From contig NZ_SJPM01000009.1 in NCBI RefSeq assembly GCF_007859915.1, positions 176,024 to 240,023 on the forward strand: a stretch of DNA of 64,000 nucleotides, in the 5' to 3' direction. The stretch is from Neorhodopirellula pilleata (GTDB lineage Bacteria > Planctomycetota > Planctomycetia > Pirellulales > Pirellulaceae). Made by a program: the position numbers and the translations under genes. The notes under the pieces were generated by a model. That model saw nothing but the letters and a program-made list of their open reading frames with translations, did no database searches and was not told where the DNA came from. Shown here in pieces: positions 1 to 11,000 of this stretch. Position 1 is the stretch's first letter. Every line of letters begins with the position of its first letter.

Positions 1-639
1 AGTATGTCTGAATTAATGGATGCGGGACGCCATGATGAGGGCAAACGATTAATGAATCTTTCGCTTGTTGCGTTTTCCGTTGGTCTCTCGTTCATTGCAA
101 TCACCACGTTCTTCTTCAAAGAAGAGGTCATTCTCGTACTTTTCTCCGAGCAGTACTTAGTGGCAGCGACCGCACTTGCCCTGCTAATGTTGAATTTCGT
201 GGTGACGTGCCTGAATCGTCTGATGAGTTCCACCGCAGTGGCGGCCGGACAGTCGACGGTTCCTCTACGAGTCAATGTGACGATTAGCGTCGTCAATGTA
301 ATTGCCTGTTTAGCTTTGGTGCCAAAACTCGGAATTGTGGGGGCCGCGCTGGCGCAGATCGTCGGTAATTCATCAGGGCAGGTGCTTTACCTATACTTGT
401 TGAAGAAGATCCACCTCCCGGTTGATGCTATCGAAGTGGGGAAACCGATTGGGTTTGGATTATTGACCGTAATCCTCTACGAATTGGTTGGTTACGACGA
501 GTATTGGATGAGGGTATCTGCCATTATCCTGTATGTTGTTGTGTGCTTGGTGTTTGTTCCGCATCTGGCACGTTGTATCGGTCAAGCACGATCTCATTGG
601 TCAACGAACAACTCTCAGCCTTCTTCAACGACGTCGTAA
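1..639 (+). CDS. Polysaccharide flippase (MATE/Wzx-like), C-terminal part, cut by window edge
   Basis: The frame is open to the left edge, so only the last ~212 residues are present. They are strongly hydrophobic, with about five membrane segments. One carries the pattern LGIVGAALAQIVGN, typical of the C-terminal half of Wzx/MurJ-type lipid-linked oligosaccharide flippases. The tail (HWSTNNSQPSSTTS) is hydrophilic and presumably cytoplasmic. Such proteins move undecaprenyl-linked sugars across the inner membrane. The next gene is a glycosyltransferase starting 31 bases downstream on the same strand, which fits an exopolysaccharide or lipid-linked glycan locus extending left of the window. The exact family (Wzx or other MOP-superfamily member) cannot be settled from a fragment. 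Confidence 0.75.
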   Translation, partial: SMSELMDAGRHDEGKRLMNLSLVAFSVGLSFIAITTFFFKEEVILVLFSEQYLVAATALALLMLNFVVTCLNRLMSSTAVAAGQSTVPLRVNVTISVVNVIACLALVPKLGIVGAALAQIVGNSSGQVLYLYLLKKIHLPVDAIEVGKPIGFGLLTVILYELVGYDEYWMRVSAIILYVVVCLVFVPHLARCIGQARSHWSTNNSQPSSTTS

Positions 640-670
640 TCCGTCAATCTGCATTTTTCCCGATGCTGCA

Positions 671-1891
671 ATGATAAATCGCAAGTGCAAACCGAAACGA
701 GTTCTGATGCTGCTCGAGAATGAGAGCATGCCGGACGACGTTCGTGTTCGTTTAGAGGCCGAGTCGCTCGATCGGGCAGGCTATCAAGTAACCGTCATTT
801 GCCCGACCGGCGATTTTAATGCCAAACACGAGTTGGTCGGCAATATCCGTGTCTACCGATATCCCAAGCCGATCGAAGTTGACGGACTCCTCGGATACAT
901 GTGGGAATACGGATACAGCCTTACGATGATGTTTCTCGTTTCGATCTACGTGTATTTGCGACGTGGTTTCGATGTTGTTCATGTTCACACTCCGCCGGAC
1001 ATGACGGCGATGATTGCCATCTTTTATCAAGTGCTTGGCAAGAAGTTCGTTTTTGATCTGCACGATTTATCACCGGAACTTTATTTGGCCAGAATAGGAA
1101 AAACACAGCCCAATGCGATTTACCGTGTGCTGCGTTATTTTGAACGTTTGGCGTGCCGGCGAGCTGATCGGCTGATCGCGACTAACGAAACCCAACAAGG
1201 CATTCAAACCGATCGCTGCGGCGCGAACCCGGAACACTGCTATGTTGTCCGCAACGGCCCTAATGAGTTTTTCCTTCAAGACGTTGAACCCCTGCCGGAC
1301 CTACGAGCCTCCGGAAAAATGATCTTGGGATATGTCGGGGTGATTGGCATTCAAGACGGTGTCGATTACATGATCCGGATGTTGCACGAACTCAAGGTAG
1401 GCCATGGACGTGAGGATTTTCTTGCTGTCATTGTCGGTGGTGGTCCGGCAGCCTCGGATTTAAAGAAGTTGGCCGAATCGCTCGGCATTGCGGATTTGGT
1501 CCATATGACAGGAATGATTCCGTTTTCATCCGTGCCTCGATACATCGCTTCGTTTGACATCTGCGTGACTCCCGACCCAAGCAATGATTACAACGACAGT
1601 TGCACGACGATCAAGACGATGGAGTACATGGCCTTGCGTAAGCCCACCGTTTGTTTTCAGACACGTGAGAATATGCTGACGGCGGGCGATTGCGCCTTGT
1701 ATGCAGAAAACAATGACGTGAAAGATCTGGCGCGTGTTACGGTTCGTCTGATGGACGATCCCGAACTCAGAAAAACACTTGGTGAGCAGGCAAGGACGCG
1801 TCTGGAGAACGGTTTAACTTGGAAACACCAAGAAGTTCGCTTAATCGCCTTATACGATGATCTGTGCGAACGCTCTGACTCCCAGCCTTGA
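671..1891 (+). CDS. Glycosyltransferase family 4 protein
   Basis: About 406 residues with a GT-B fold. The N-terminal Rossmann half begins KRVLMLLENESMPDDVRV and contains a DVVHVHTPPD motif. The C-terminal half contains GYVGVIGIQDGVDYMI and a nucleotide-sugar binding region ending in SCTTIKTMEYMALRKPTV, where the E of KTMEYM is the conserved EX7E-type glutamate. It should transfer a sugar from an activated donor to a growing glycan on the cytoplasmic side of the membrane. The open frame extends upstream to 533 but overlaps the flippase, and residues before the ATG at 671 do not look like protein of this family, so 671 was chosen. It converges with the NRPS gene only ~31 bases away. Donor and acceptor sugars cannot be read from the sequence. 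Confidence 0.88.
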   Translation: MINRKCKPKRVLMLLENESMPDDVRVRLEAESLDRAGYQVTVICPTGDFNAKHELVGNIRVYRYPKPIEVDGLLGYMWEYGYSLTMMFLVSIYVYLRRGFDVVHVHTPPDMTAMIAIFYQVLGKKFVFDLHDLSPELYLARIGKTQPNAIYRVLRYFERLACRRADRLIATNETQQGIQTDRCGANPEHCYVVRNGPNEFFLQDVEPLPDLRASGKMILGYVGVIGIQDGVDYMIRMLHELKVGHGREDFLAVIVGGGPAASDLKKLAESLGIADLVHMTGMIPFSSVPRYIASFDICVTPDPSNDYNDSCTTIKTMEYMALRKPTVCFQTRENMLTAGDCALYAENNDVKDLARVTVRLMDDPELRKTLGEQARTRLENGLTWKHQEVRLIALYDDLCERSDSQP

Positions 1892-1892
1892 C

Positions 1893-1929
1893 TGGCGATG
1901 TAGCGTGATACCTTTGTGCCCGCTACGCC
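1893..1929. terminator. Possible shared hairpin between convergent genes
   Basis: GTAGCG at 1900-1905 pairs with CGCTAC at 1921-1926, flanked by GGC/GCC with a small bulge. It lies in the ~31-base gap between the converging glycosyltransferase and NRPS genes and one arm covers the NRPS stop codon. There is no clear T-run, so a terminator role is only a guess from position. Confidence 0.3.
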
Positions 1930-4900
1930 GAGATTTTGGTGTCGGGCATCGCAACGACTGTGGGCGAGTTGGAGTCGTCCAAACATCTCTGCAAGTGTAT
2001 GGCAAGCTCTTGTACGAAGGGCTCGATTAGCATGCCCGCAGGAAAAACGGGAAGTTCAATCACTTCAAGATCTCGAACCAACCCGTTTCCCCAGCCTAGA
2101 CTCGAGTCCTCGTAGCCCAGGTATGCTTTGCACGGCTTAAACACCGTGAGCTTGCCCGCATAGTGTTGGGGAATGTACTCTTCAGAAGCTCGGTCATTGA
2201 TTCGCTCCAGCAACAACAATGGAGTTTCCTTTCGCAGCCCGATGGCGTAACCCAGCTTCGAACGAGTGACTGAGATTCGACGACCGAGGCGTTGAGTGAA
2301 TTGCGATGCTTTTTCTCTTAGGAATGCTCCCACGCCCCGCGGGCCGGACATGACGACGTTCGCACCGTGAAACGCAATCTGTTGAAAGCCTGAATACAGC
2401 CGAGCTGGTATCGACGATTGAAACCATCGACTGTGGGTGTCCAGTAAAGCCAGCAACCCCACCTCTTCGTCGTCTGCAATCAGTTGCTGAGCTACTTCGT
2501 AGGCGATCGTGCCTCCCAAACAATATCCGCCTAGATGATAAGGACCTGATGGTTGAACCTTACGTATCTCGGCAACATACTCAGCCGCCATCTCCTGCAC
2601 TGTTGTGTGTGCCGGATCCTTGCCGTCGAGCCCCTTTGCTTGAAGTCCATAGACCGGTTGATCCTTGCCCAACTTCTTCGCCAATTCGCGATACAGCAAA
2701 ACGTTGCCGTGTGCCGCATGAATTAGAAATAGCGGCGGTTTGGAGCCGCTTTCCTGGATTGGGACAAGGCAATGCCAAGCCGGTTGCCAATCTTGATGCT
2801 TAATGACGTCAGCAAACTGACGCACCGAAGGTGCCTGCAGCAAGGTTGCCAAAGGCAGTCGGTGGCCGTACAGTTTTTCGACATCACGGATCATACGAGC
2901 CGCTAGCAGGGAATGCCCTCCAACATTAAAGAAATCGTCGTCTAAACCGAGCGTATTCACGCCGAGCGTTTTTTTCCAAATGCTTGCGATTTGTCGTTCG
3001 ACACTATCTCGAGGCGTATCGTCGTTGGGCGTTACTTGATCGCTTCCAATGTTTGGCATTGGTAGTGCATTGCGATCTACCTTAAGGTTGGGAGTCAATG
3101 GAATTTCGTCCAACATTACAAATGCGTTCGGAATCATATACTCCGGCAGCGTTTCCCTTAAAAAATTACGCAGTTCTGTGACAGGCAGATCGGGCAGATT
3201 GCAGACAACATAGGCAACAATGGACTTGTCCGCAGCATTGGTTCCACGCAGATCGTCTCGCAACACGACGACGGATTGATCGATTGCCGGATGTTGCTTT
3301 AAGTTCTGTTCGATCTCGCCCAATTCGATCCGAAATCCCCGTACTTTTACCTGGTTGTCGGCTCGACCGAGGAACTCGATCGATCCATCAGGACGCCAGC
3401 ATGCTTTGTCGCCTGTGTCATAAATTCGCGAATCGTTATCGGCGAACGGATGTGGCACAAATTTCTCCGCCGTTAAGTCATCACGGTTGAGGTAGCCTCT
3501 TGCAAGTCCATCTCCGCCCAAATACAGCCGACCGGCAACCCCGGTCGGGACCGGTTGCAGACGATCGTCCAAAAGGTAAACCTGCGTGTTGGCAATCGCG
3601 GATCCGATTGGCACATAACCACTACCGGGTTGGACGCGTTGAACCAGTGACCAAATCGTGGTTTCGGTAGGTCCATACATGTTCCAAAGTTCGCGACAGC
3701 AAGGAAGTAGCTGTTGAGCCAATTCACGCGTCATTTGCTCGCCACCGCAAAGTGCTTTGAGTGTTGGTTTCGTGAATCCCGATTCAAGCAAGATCCGCCA
3801 TGTTGCCGGTGTTGCCTGCAAGACGGTCGCGTTCGAACGGGTCAACAGATCCGAAAGAGCACGAGCGTCCATGGCCTGCTCGTTAGTCGCCAGAACGATC
3901 TTCGCACCAACCATCAACGGTAAGTAAAGTTCCAGTGACGCAATATCGAACGACACGGTGGTAACCGCGACCAGCACGTCATCTGCGCAAATCCCGGGAC
4001 GCTCGGACATCGAGCACAGGAAATTGGTCAACGAGCGATGCTCTATCTGAACACCTTTTGGTTTTCCGGTCGAACCAGAAGTAAAAATGACGTAGGCAAG
4101 ATCGTTGGCAGCCGACGCCGGCTCGGGGTTACTCTGTTCGTCTTTCTCAAAGGCAGCGATGTCGTGCAGGACAAGCTCGATCCCGGCGTCCTGCACGATA
4201 AAGGCTAAACGCTGATCAGGATAAGTCGGATCCAGCGGAACATAGGCAGCCCCCGATTTTTGGATGCCAAGCAGCGCAACGACCATATCGACACCTCGTT
4301 GCATCCGGACACCGATTAGCTGATCCCGCCCGGCTCCCTGGCGGATAAGCCCGTTGGCAACACGATTCACGCGGCAATTAAGCTCGCGGTAAGTAATCTC
4401 TTCACCTTCGCATGTGATCGCGATCGCATGAGGGGTTTTGTCAACTTGTCGCTCGAATAGATCAACGAAACGAAGGTCGCGAGGATAATCGGTGATCGTT
4501 TCGTTCGGCGAAATCAGGATATTGTCTTCGGCGCCAAGTAATGACAAGTCGCCGATCGGTCCACTCGTGTTCTCAGCAATCGACCGCAACAAGGTCTCGT
4601 AGTGAGCGATCCAACGTTGAATCGTCGTCTCGTCAAACAAGGCACTGGCGTAGTCCAGGTACAACTCAAGTCCATGGTCGGTCTCGTTTAGATTGAAGAA
4701 CAGTTCGAACGTTGACGTGGTCTTTACAGTCTGGGCAACCTCAATTTCCAAGTCGGGAAACTTGAGTCCCGCGCCGTCACGGTCGAGATTGAAGTTCACT
4801 TCAACCAGAGGAAGCCGACTGGGATCTCGCGGCATGCGTAACTCGCGAACGATCCTTCCCAGCGTGCACTGTTGGTGATCGTATGCATCCAACACAGCGG

Positions 4901-7900
4901 TCTGCGTGGATTTCATAAAATAGTCAAATGAATCCTGCAGACTCACGTGAGACCGAATCGGCAACAGGTTCACACAATGCCCTACCAGGCACGAATTCTC
5001 CGCCATCACTTGTCCCGCAGTGGGAATGGTAACGACGATGTCATTCTGGCCCGACAACCGGGCAAGCAGGACATTGAGTGCAGAGAACGTCAGCGTAAAT
5101 AACGTTGCATTGTTGTCGGCCGCGACTTTCTTGATCGCATGGTAGACATCGCTATCGAATTGATAAATCAATGTGCTGCCAGTGAAACTCTTAATGGGTG
5201 GTCGAGGCCGATCGTACGGCAGCTCAAGCGGGTCCGGAAGTTCGCGGTACCTGTTTAACCAAAAATCGAGGGCCTGACGCGCATCCTCATCGTCGTCGGA
5301 TTCCATGGCGACGTAATCTGCGAAGTGAGCTGGTTCCGGTAATTCGGCGTCTCGATGCTCAGTCAAAGCGGTATACACTTCGCAGATTTCATTGAGCATT
5401 AAGCCGGTCGACCAACCATCACTAACGATGTGGTGAGCCGAGAAGAACAGAACATGATCTTCGTCGGCCAACTTGACCAGCTTCAGACGAATGAGGGGGC
5501 CGATCGTAAGATCGAAGGGCGTCGATCCGAACCACCGCGCTGTCTCGTCGATGACGGATTGCCGTTTATCATCGGAGAATCCACTGATATCCTCTTGTGA
5601 AACTTCGACCGGGGCGGGGTCATTCTGGCATTGATACTCTCCGTCTTTATCGAAACACGCATGAAGCGACGAGTGACGATCGGTAACGGCTTGGATCGAA
5701 TTACACAATCGTTCGACATTCAAGTTTCCACGAAACCGGACCGTGAACGGCTCGTTATAGGAACAAGATGCCTCGTCGCCCATTTGCGACGTGATCCAAA
5801 TCTCAAGCTGAGCTTCCGTTAGTGGAAACCGGGATCGTTTTTTTTTTAGAGCGTCAGTCGCATTGCCAAGGGAAACTTGTTTTTCGTCACTCTCCGGCCG
5901 TTCGGGCAGGAACCCACCTCGACGCATTTCATTGCAGCTATCCTTGACGGCATCAATGATTCGCTGAACGTCTTGCTTATCGTGGGCGGTCGACAGAAAA
6001 CAGTTGTCTCCCCAGCCACGAGTAAATATTCCACGATCCAGAAGGTGAAAGTAAAGAAGATCCGCGAATTCGACCGTCGGCGGAAACATAAACCGGAAGA
6101 GTGACGTGAACTGAGCGAGACGAAACGGATAAATCTCTTGTTCAAAAAATTGATTTAGCGAATCAACCAAGTAGGTCGTGTTGTCTGTAAGCTCTTGTTG
6201 CAGTTCCGGCCCAGATTCCTTGATCTTCATGAGCACTTGATATGCAGCAGTCATTGCAAGCGGGTGTCGGACAAACGTACCCGCAAAGAATGTCATATCG
6301 GCTTCGGGTTCGGAATCGTCGTCGTAGTTCCAGTTGCCACCGTCCAACGCATCCATGTACTCTGACGATCCCGCCAAAGCGCCGATGGGAAGGCCGCCAC
6401 CGAGCACCTTGCCGTAGGTTGCCATATCTCCCCAAACTCCGAACCATTCCTGAGCTCCGCCCGGGGCCGCACGGAATCCGGTAATCACTTCGTCCATGAC
6501 CATCGCAATCTGATGCTCTTTTGTGATCCGTCGAATCTCTTGCAGAAATTCCTTCGGCTGCGTGAAGGGATCGGCGCTCTGTACCGGCTCAATCAAAACC
6601 GCAGCTATTTCATCAGCCCGATCGCGAATCGTTTGAAGAGCTTCCTCGGTTCCATAGTCCAAAACGATAACTTGGTCCGCGAACGCCTGCGGCACGCCCG
6701 GTGCCGCTGGCTGAGACAGCCGACGATTGCCTATCAGGTTGGAGCGAATCAGCACCTGATCAAAGTTGCCGTGATAATCTTTGTTAAAGAAGACGATTTT
6801 CGACTTGCCGGTCACGGTTCTGGCCAACCGCATCGCGGCCATCACCGCTTCGGATCCTGTGTTGCAAAACGTAGCACGCTCTTTGCGGGAAAAATCGCAC
6901 AGAAGGGCGGCGACCTCGCCTGCTAGGGGCGACTGTGGACCAACTTCGACACCATTGCTTAATTGCTTGGCGATCGCATCATTAATGAAATCAGGTGACT
7001 GTCCGAACAGGTTCAAACCAAAGCCCATTGCGATGTCGATGTATTCATTGCCATCGATATCCCAAAGCTTGCTGCCCTTCGACTTATCAACTGCGATCTG
7101 ATAGACCATCGACTTCCAGATCCGTCGATAGCCAGCCACCCCGCGCGGATCAGCGAAATGCGAGCGATGTTGCTGCGCATGCTGGCGGGAACGTGCGGTC
7201 TTTGCGGTGAACCTTGCAATCAATGCATCTAAGTTTTCTTGCTGCTGTACGGTCAATCCGCCGTCATTTGCGCGGCGGACAGGCTTATAGGGACCGAATC
7301 GCTCGAAGGTTTTCTTCGTCGCAAGAGAATCAACGGATTGCTCGCTTGACACACGCCTTATGACATTCTCCGTAGCGCCGGGATCAACGCAAACCGGTTC
7401 AGCATTAGCAATGCTAGCGTCATTGGATTCCTCGCCGGACGCAGCGTCCGTAGGCGGGGCGTCTTGCTTCGAAACCGAAGGCACGGTTCCACTCAAAAGC
7501 TGCAACTGCAAGCTCATAAGTTGGTTCTGTTGCGCAATGATTTGTGCCAAAACAGCCTTATCCGCAACCGCCGATCCAGCCGGCAAAGTCATCGGTTTTA
7601 CCAATCCCGAGAATCTTATTTCGGGAGCGATAGGCGACAATGCAACCGACGGAGTATCCGGCTGCATATCCACATGCGATATATTTGTTTGGGATTGCGG
7701 TTTTTCCGGTGTCGCAGCCGTTGGTGCAGGAGTTTGTGCTGTTGTTCCTTGGCTCGGTTGTTTCGCGGTTCCGTTTGCAGCAACAAGATCCTCGGGAAGA
7801 TTCTCGGAAACATAGCCAATCAACGACTGGATATTCGGTATCTCCTCGATCAATTGCCGAAAGGTGACTTTCACCTTCAGTTGGCTCTTGATCTTCTGGC

Positions 7901-8045
7901 TGAACTGCACCAAAAACAGCGAATCGAACCCTAGCTCGGGGAAAGATGCTTGCTGATTGAGTTCATCAAGCTCTAAGCCAGACGACTCTGCTAGTAGTTT
8001 CGCCACAGCCGACTTTGCGGCTGAATTGCGTTCAATAGTAATCAT
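1923..8045 (-). CDS. Hybrid NRPS: carrier-aminotransferase-C-A-PCP-thioesterase
   Basis: A 2040-residue assembly-line protein. Order by residue: carrier domain with phosphopantetheine serine in GFDSL (Ser42); Gln-rich helical linker (~164-186); PLP class-III aminotransferase (~300-710) with GSEA, DEVITGF and the Schiff-base lysine in YGKVLGGG (Lys546); condensation domain with intact HHIVSDG (871-877); adenylation domain with FTSGSTGKPKG (1321-1331), MYGPTETT and the A10 lysine in PNLKVDRNALP; PCP with GGHSL (Ser1712); thioesterase with GYCLGG (Cys1842). The aminotransferase placed after a carrier resembles McyE, MycA and ItuA, where it turns a beta-keto thioester into a beta-amine. The gene starts 24 bases after the PKS gene on the same strand, so they form an operon and the N-terminal carrier probably serves the PKS KS-AT. 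Reading the ten specificity positions against GrsA gives D-I-L-Q-C-G-M-I-W-K, close to a code remembered for glycine. The thioesterase has Cys instead of Ser and lacks the usual C-terminal His. Confidence 0.93.
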   Translation of the reverse strand: MITIERNSAAKSAVAKLLAESSGLELDELNQQASFPELGFDSLFLVQFSQKIKSQLKVKVTFRQLIEEIPNIQSLIGYVSENLPEDLVAANGTAKQPSQGTTAQTPAPTAATPEKPQSQTNISHVDMQPDTPSVALSPIAPEIRFSGLVKPMTLPAGSAVADKAVLAQIIAQQNQLMSLQLQLLSGTVPSVSKQDAPPTDAASGEESNDASIANAEPVCVDPGATENVIRRVSSEQSVDSLATKKTFERFGPYKPVRRANDGGLTVQQQENLDALIARFTAKTARSRQHAQQHRSHFADPRGVAGYRRIWKSMVYQIAVDKSKGSKLWDIDGNEYIDIAMGFGLNLFGQSPDFINDAIAKQLSNGVEVGPQSPLAGEVAALLCDFSRKERATFCNTGSEAVMAAMRLARTVTGKSKIVFFNKDYHGNFDQVLIRSNLIGNRRLSQPAAPGVPQAFADQVIVLDYGTEEALQTIRDRADEIAAVLIEPVQSADPFTQPKEFLQEIRRITKEHQIAMVMDEVITGFRAAPGGAQEWFGVWGDMATYGKVLGGGLPIGALAGSSEYMDALDGGNWNYDDDSEPEADMTFFAGTFVRHPLAMTAAYQVLMKIKESGPELQQELTDNTTYLVDSLNQFFEQEIYPFRLAQFTSLFRFMFPPTVEFADLLYFHLLDRGIFTRGWGDNCFLSTAHDKQDVQRIIDAVKDSCNEMRRGGFLPERPESDEKQVSLGNATDALKKKRSRFPLTEAQLEIWITSQMGDEASCSYNEPFTVRFRGNLNVERLCNSIQAVTDRHSSLHACFDKDGEYQCQNDPAPVEVSQEDISGFSDDKRQSVIDETARWFGSTPFDLTIGPLIRLKLVKLADEDHVLFFSAHHIVSDGWSTGLMLNEICEVYTALTEHRDAELPEPAHFADYVAMESDDDEDARQALDFWLNRYRELPDPLELPYDRPRPPIKSFTGSTLIYQFDSDVYHAIKKVAADNNATLFTLTFSALNVLLARLSGQNDIVVTIPTAGQVMAENSCLVGHCVNLLPIRSHVSLQDSFDYFMKSTQTAVLDAYDHQQCTLGRIVRELRMPRDPSRLPLVEVNFNLDRDGAGLKFPDLEIEVAQTVKTTSTFELFFNLNETDHGLELYLDYASALFDETTIQRWIAHYETLLRSIAENTSGPIGDLSLLGAEDNILISPNETITDYPRDLRFVDLFERQVDKTPHAIAITCEGEEITYRELNCRVNRVANGLIRQGAGRDQLIGVRMQRGVDMVVALLGIQKSGAAYVPLDPTYPDQRLAFIVQDAGIELVLHDIAAFEKDEQSNPEPASAANDLAYVIFTSGSTGKPKGVQIEHRSLTNFLCSMSERPGICADDVLVAVTTVSFDIASLELYLPLMVGAKIVLATNEQAMDARALSDLLTRSNATVLQATPATWRILLESGFTKPTLKALCGGEQMTRELAQQLLPCCRELWNMYGPTETTIWSLVQRVQPGSGYVPIGSAIANTQVYLLDDRLQPVPTGVAGRLYLGGDGLARGYLNRDDLTAEKFVPHPFADNDSRIYDTGDKACWRPDGSIEFLGRADNQVKVRGFRIELGEIEQNLKQHPAIDQSVVVLRDDLRGTNAADKSIVAYVVCNLPDLPVTELRNFLRETLPEYMIPNAFVMLDEIPLTPNLKVDRNALPMPNIGSDQVTPNDDTPRDSVERQIASIWKKTLGVNTLGLDDDFFNVGGHSLLAARMIRDVEKLYGHRLPLATLLQAPSVRQFADVIKHQDWQPAWHCLVPIQESGSKPPLFLIHAAHGNVLLYRELAKKLGKDQPVYGLQAKGLDGKDPAHTTVQEMAAEYVAEIRKVQPSGPYHLGGYCLGGTIAYEVAQQLIADDEEVGLLALLDTHSRWFQSSIPARLYSGFQQIAFHGANVVMSGPRGVGAFLREKASQFTQRLGRRISVTRSKLGYAIGLRKETPLLLLERINDRASEEYIPQHYAGKLTVFKPCKAYLGYEDSSLGWGNGLVRDLEVIELPVFPAGMLIEPFVQELAIHLQRCLDDSNSPTVVAMPDTKISA

Positions 8046-8069
8046 TGCTGCCTAATCGTGATGAGAAAT

Positions 8070-11000
8070 CTAGCCGTTCCAAGCTTCCAACTGCTGCTTC
8101 ATGATGTGCAGTTGCTGTCTTATTACCAATTGCGTGATATCGCTGTCTTCGGATCGAGCGACTACCTTCTGCTGTTCAAATTTCGGTTCCGCCAAGCTAG
8201 GTAACTCCCGGGCGGATTCTTCTAAATCGTTGCCGTGAACTTGTATCACGGAGCTTTCAGGAATCGAAGACCCCGATGGTTCGCTTTCCGAAAACCAATG
8301 TCGTTGACGTTCAAATGGATAAGTCGGGAGGTGAACACGTCGCCGACCTTGTCCTTGCCCTTGACTGTGTCTTTTCCAGTCGACCTTGCCGCCTGCTTGC
8401 CATACTCTTCCCAAAGTCAACAAGAGGTGACTATACGAGGAGACGGATTGCTTTGCGTGCGGCGACGAAGACAAAACAACACGCTCTTTCGGGCAGGCGG
8501 GATGTTGACGGGCTAACGTGCAGAGCGTTTGTCCCGGCCCCACTTCCAATAGCATGGAATCAGTCTGTGTCAGTAAATGTTCGACCGAGTCGGTGAACCG
8601 AACTGTATTTCGTAAATGTCTCGCCCAATACAACGGGTCGGTCGCCTCGGCATCAGACAACATCTGCCCAGTAACCGATGAGATAATAGGAACCGCTGGA
8701 ACGCTGAGATTCATTCCCTTTAGCATTTCCGCAAGCGGCTCGACCACCGGTTCCATCATTGACGAGTGAAATGCATGTGATGTTTGCAGCATCCGACATA
8801 CAACTTCGTTCGCCTCAAGCTTTTGCTTGAGCCATTCGATCGAATCGACAGGTCCCGCGACGACACAGAGCGTCGGCCCATTGATCGCCGCAAGTTCGAG
8901 GTCGGTGCCTGAGATTGCTTCAGCGACTTCAGCCTCGGTCATCCGAATCGCCATCATGTTGCCCGGCGGAAGCTGTTGCATGCTCCTGCCGCGAAAGGCG
9001 ATCAATTTCAACGCATCCGAAAGCGAAAAAACACCAGCCAGACATGCGGCAACAAACTCTCCGACACTGTGTCCGATCATTTGACTAGGAACAATGCCGG
9101 CATGCTCGAAACACTTTGCACTCGCATAGCTAACCGCAAAAATTGCCGGCTGGGCGACTGTGGTTTGATTAACGGCCTTGGTTGATTCTTCGGTATCGTT
9201 CGTGAATAGTTTTTCCTTCAGATCAAATCCCAGCTCCGGCACGAGCAACTCACAGCATCGGTCGAACTCGGTTCGAAACACCGGGTGCGACTCGTACAAA
9301 TCAATTGCCATGTTGACATGTTGCGCCCCCTGGCCCGGGAACAAGAACGCAACGGGGACCCCTCGACGGACCTGATGATGCGTATAGACAGATGCGTTTT
9401 CCGGACGCGACAATCGTTCTGAGGCCTCGGTCGTGTCCTCGGCAACAAGGACTCTCGAATAATTCAATGTTTTGCGGCCCACCTGTAGTGTGTAGGCCAC
9501 ATCGGCGAGACTCACACCCGGTTGCTCGCTCAGGAACTTCGCCAAGTCTCCGCTCATTTGTTCCAATGCAGATGGGCTCCGAGCGGATAACGAAATCAGT
9601 TGTGGCATCGGCGAAGACGCGGATAGCTCCGCCGCCGGTGGCTCCTCAACGACGATATGGGCATTGGTGCCGCCGACACCGAATGAACTTAGTCCAGCTC
9701 TTCGCGGTCTATTGTCTGAGGTCCATTGAAGTGGTTCCGTGACGACAAAGAATGGACTCTTTTCAAAATCAATGTTCGGATTGGGACGATTGAAGTTCAA
9801 GCTCGGTGGTATCGTTCCGTGACGCATCGCGAGACAGGTTTTGATCAGCCCGGTCACACCTGCCGCAACGTCCAAGTGGCCGATATTTGATTTGACGCTT
9901 CCGATGGCGCAGTACCCGGTTTTTGACGTTGACTGTCGGAATGCTCGGGTCAGCGCGTCGATTTCGATCGGGTCCCCAATCGTCGTTCCCGTTCCATGAG
10001 CTTCGACGTAAGAAATGGTGTCCGCCGAGATGCCGGCACGCTGATGGGCCATCAAAACTGCTTGAGATTGACCATCCACACTTGGAGCGGTGTAGCTCAT
10101 TTTCGAGCGGCCATCATTGTTGATCCCCCAACCCTTGATCACGGCATAAATATCGTCACCGTCTGCCACGGCGTCTTCGACTCGCTTCAATAGAACCGCC
10201 GCCACGCCTTCACCAAACACGGTTCCACGCGCGTCGGCGTCGAAGCTTCGGCACACGCCATCTGGCGAGACCATTCCTCCGTCGGAGTAGAGGTAACCTC
10301 GCTGTTGTGGGAACTTAAGTGTTGACCCGCCTGCCAACGCCATGTCGCACTGCCCCAACTCAAGCGACTGACAAGCTTGGATAATCGCAACCAAGGATGT
10401 CGAGCAAGCGGTTTGCACCGTCATTGCCGGGCCGTGCAAGTTCAAGAGAAACGAAATTCGCGTGGCCAAGTAATCCTTGTCATTGCCGAGTTCGGTAAGT
10501 AGGTCGCCGCCATGAAAGGAGTTAGCCAGACTAGCCAACAATTCGGGTCTGCTCGCCAAGCTAGACAAGATGTACGTATCCATGTAACAACCGGCAAAGA
10601 CGCCTACGGAGCAATCCATCGCATCGGGACAATACCCGGCGTCTTCCAAAGCGTGCCAACAGGTCTCAAGCATGAGCCGATGCTGCGGGTCCATAACCTG
10701 GGCTTCTTTGGGGAACACCCCGAAGAACTTCGCATCAAACTTATCGGCATCGCGGACCGTGGCCGCTTTGCGAACCAGATTCGGGTTGGTTCGCAGTGGG
10801 CTATCGGAAGGCAAGTTCAGTTCGACCTCCGGAATATCAACGATGCAGTTCACACCATTGGCTAAATTATCCCAAAACTGCGAAATGCTATCAGCACCAG
10901 GGAACCTTCCGGCCATTCCGACCACTGCGATACCATCACCGCCGGACTTTCGTTCGATCAGTCGACCTTGCCCATTCGTGCGACACGAAGGCTGCGAAGG

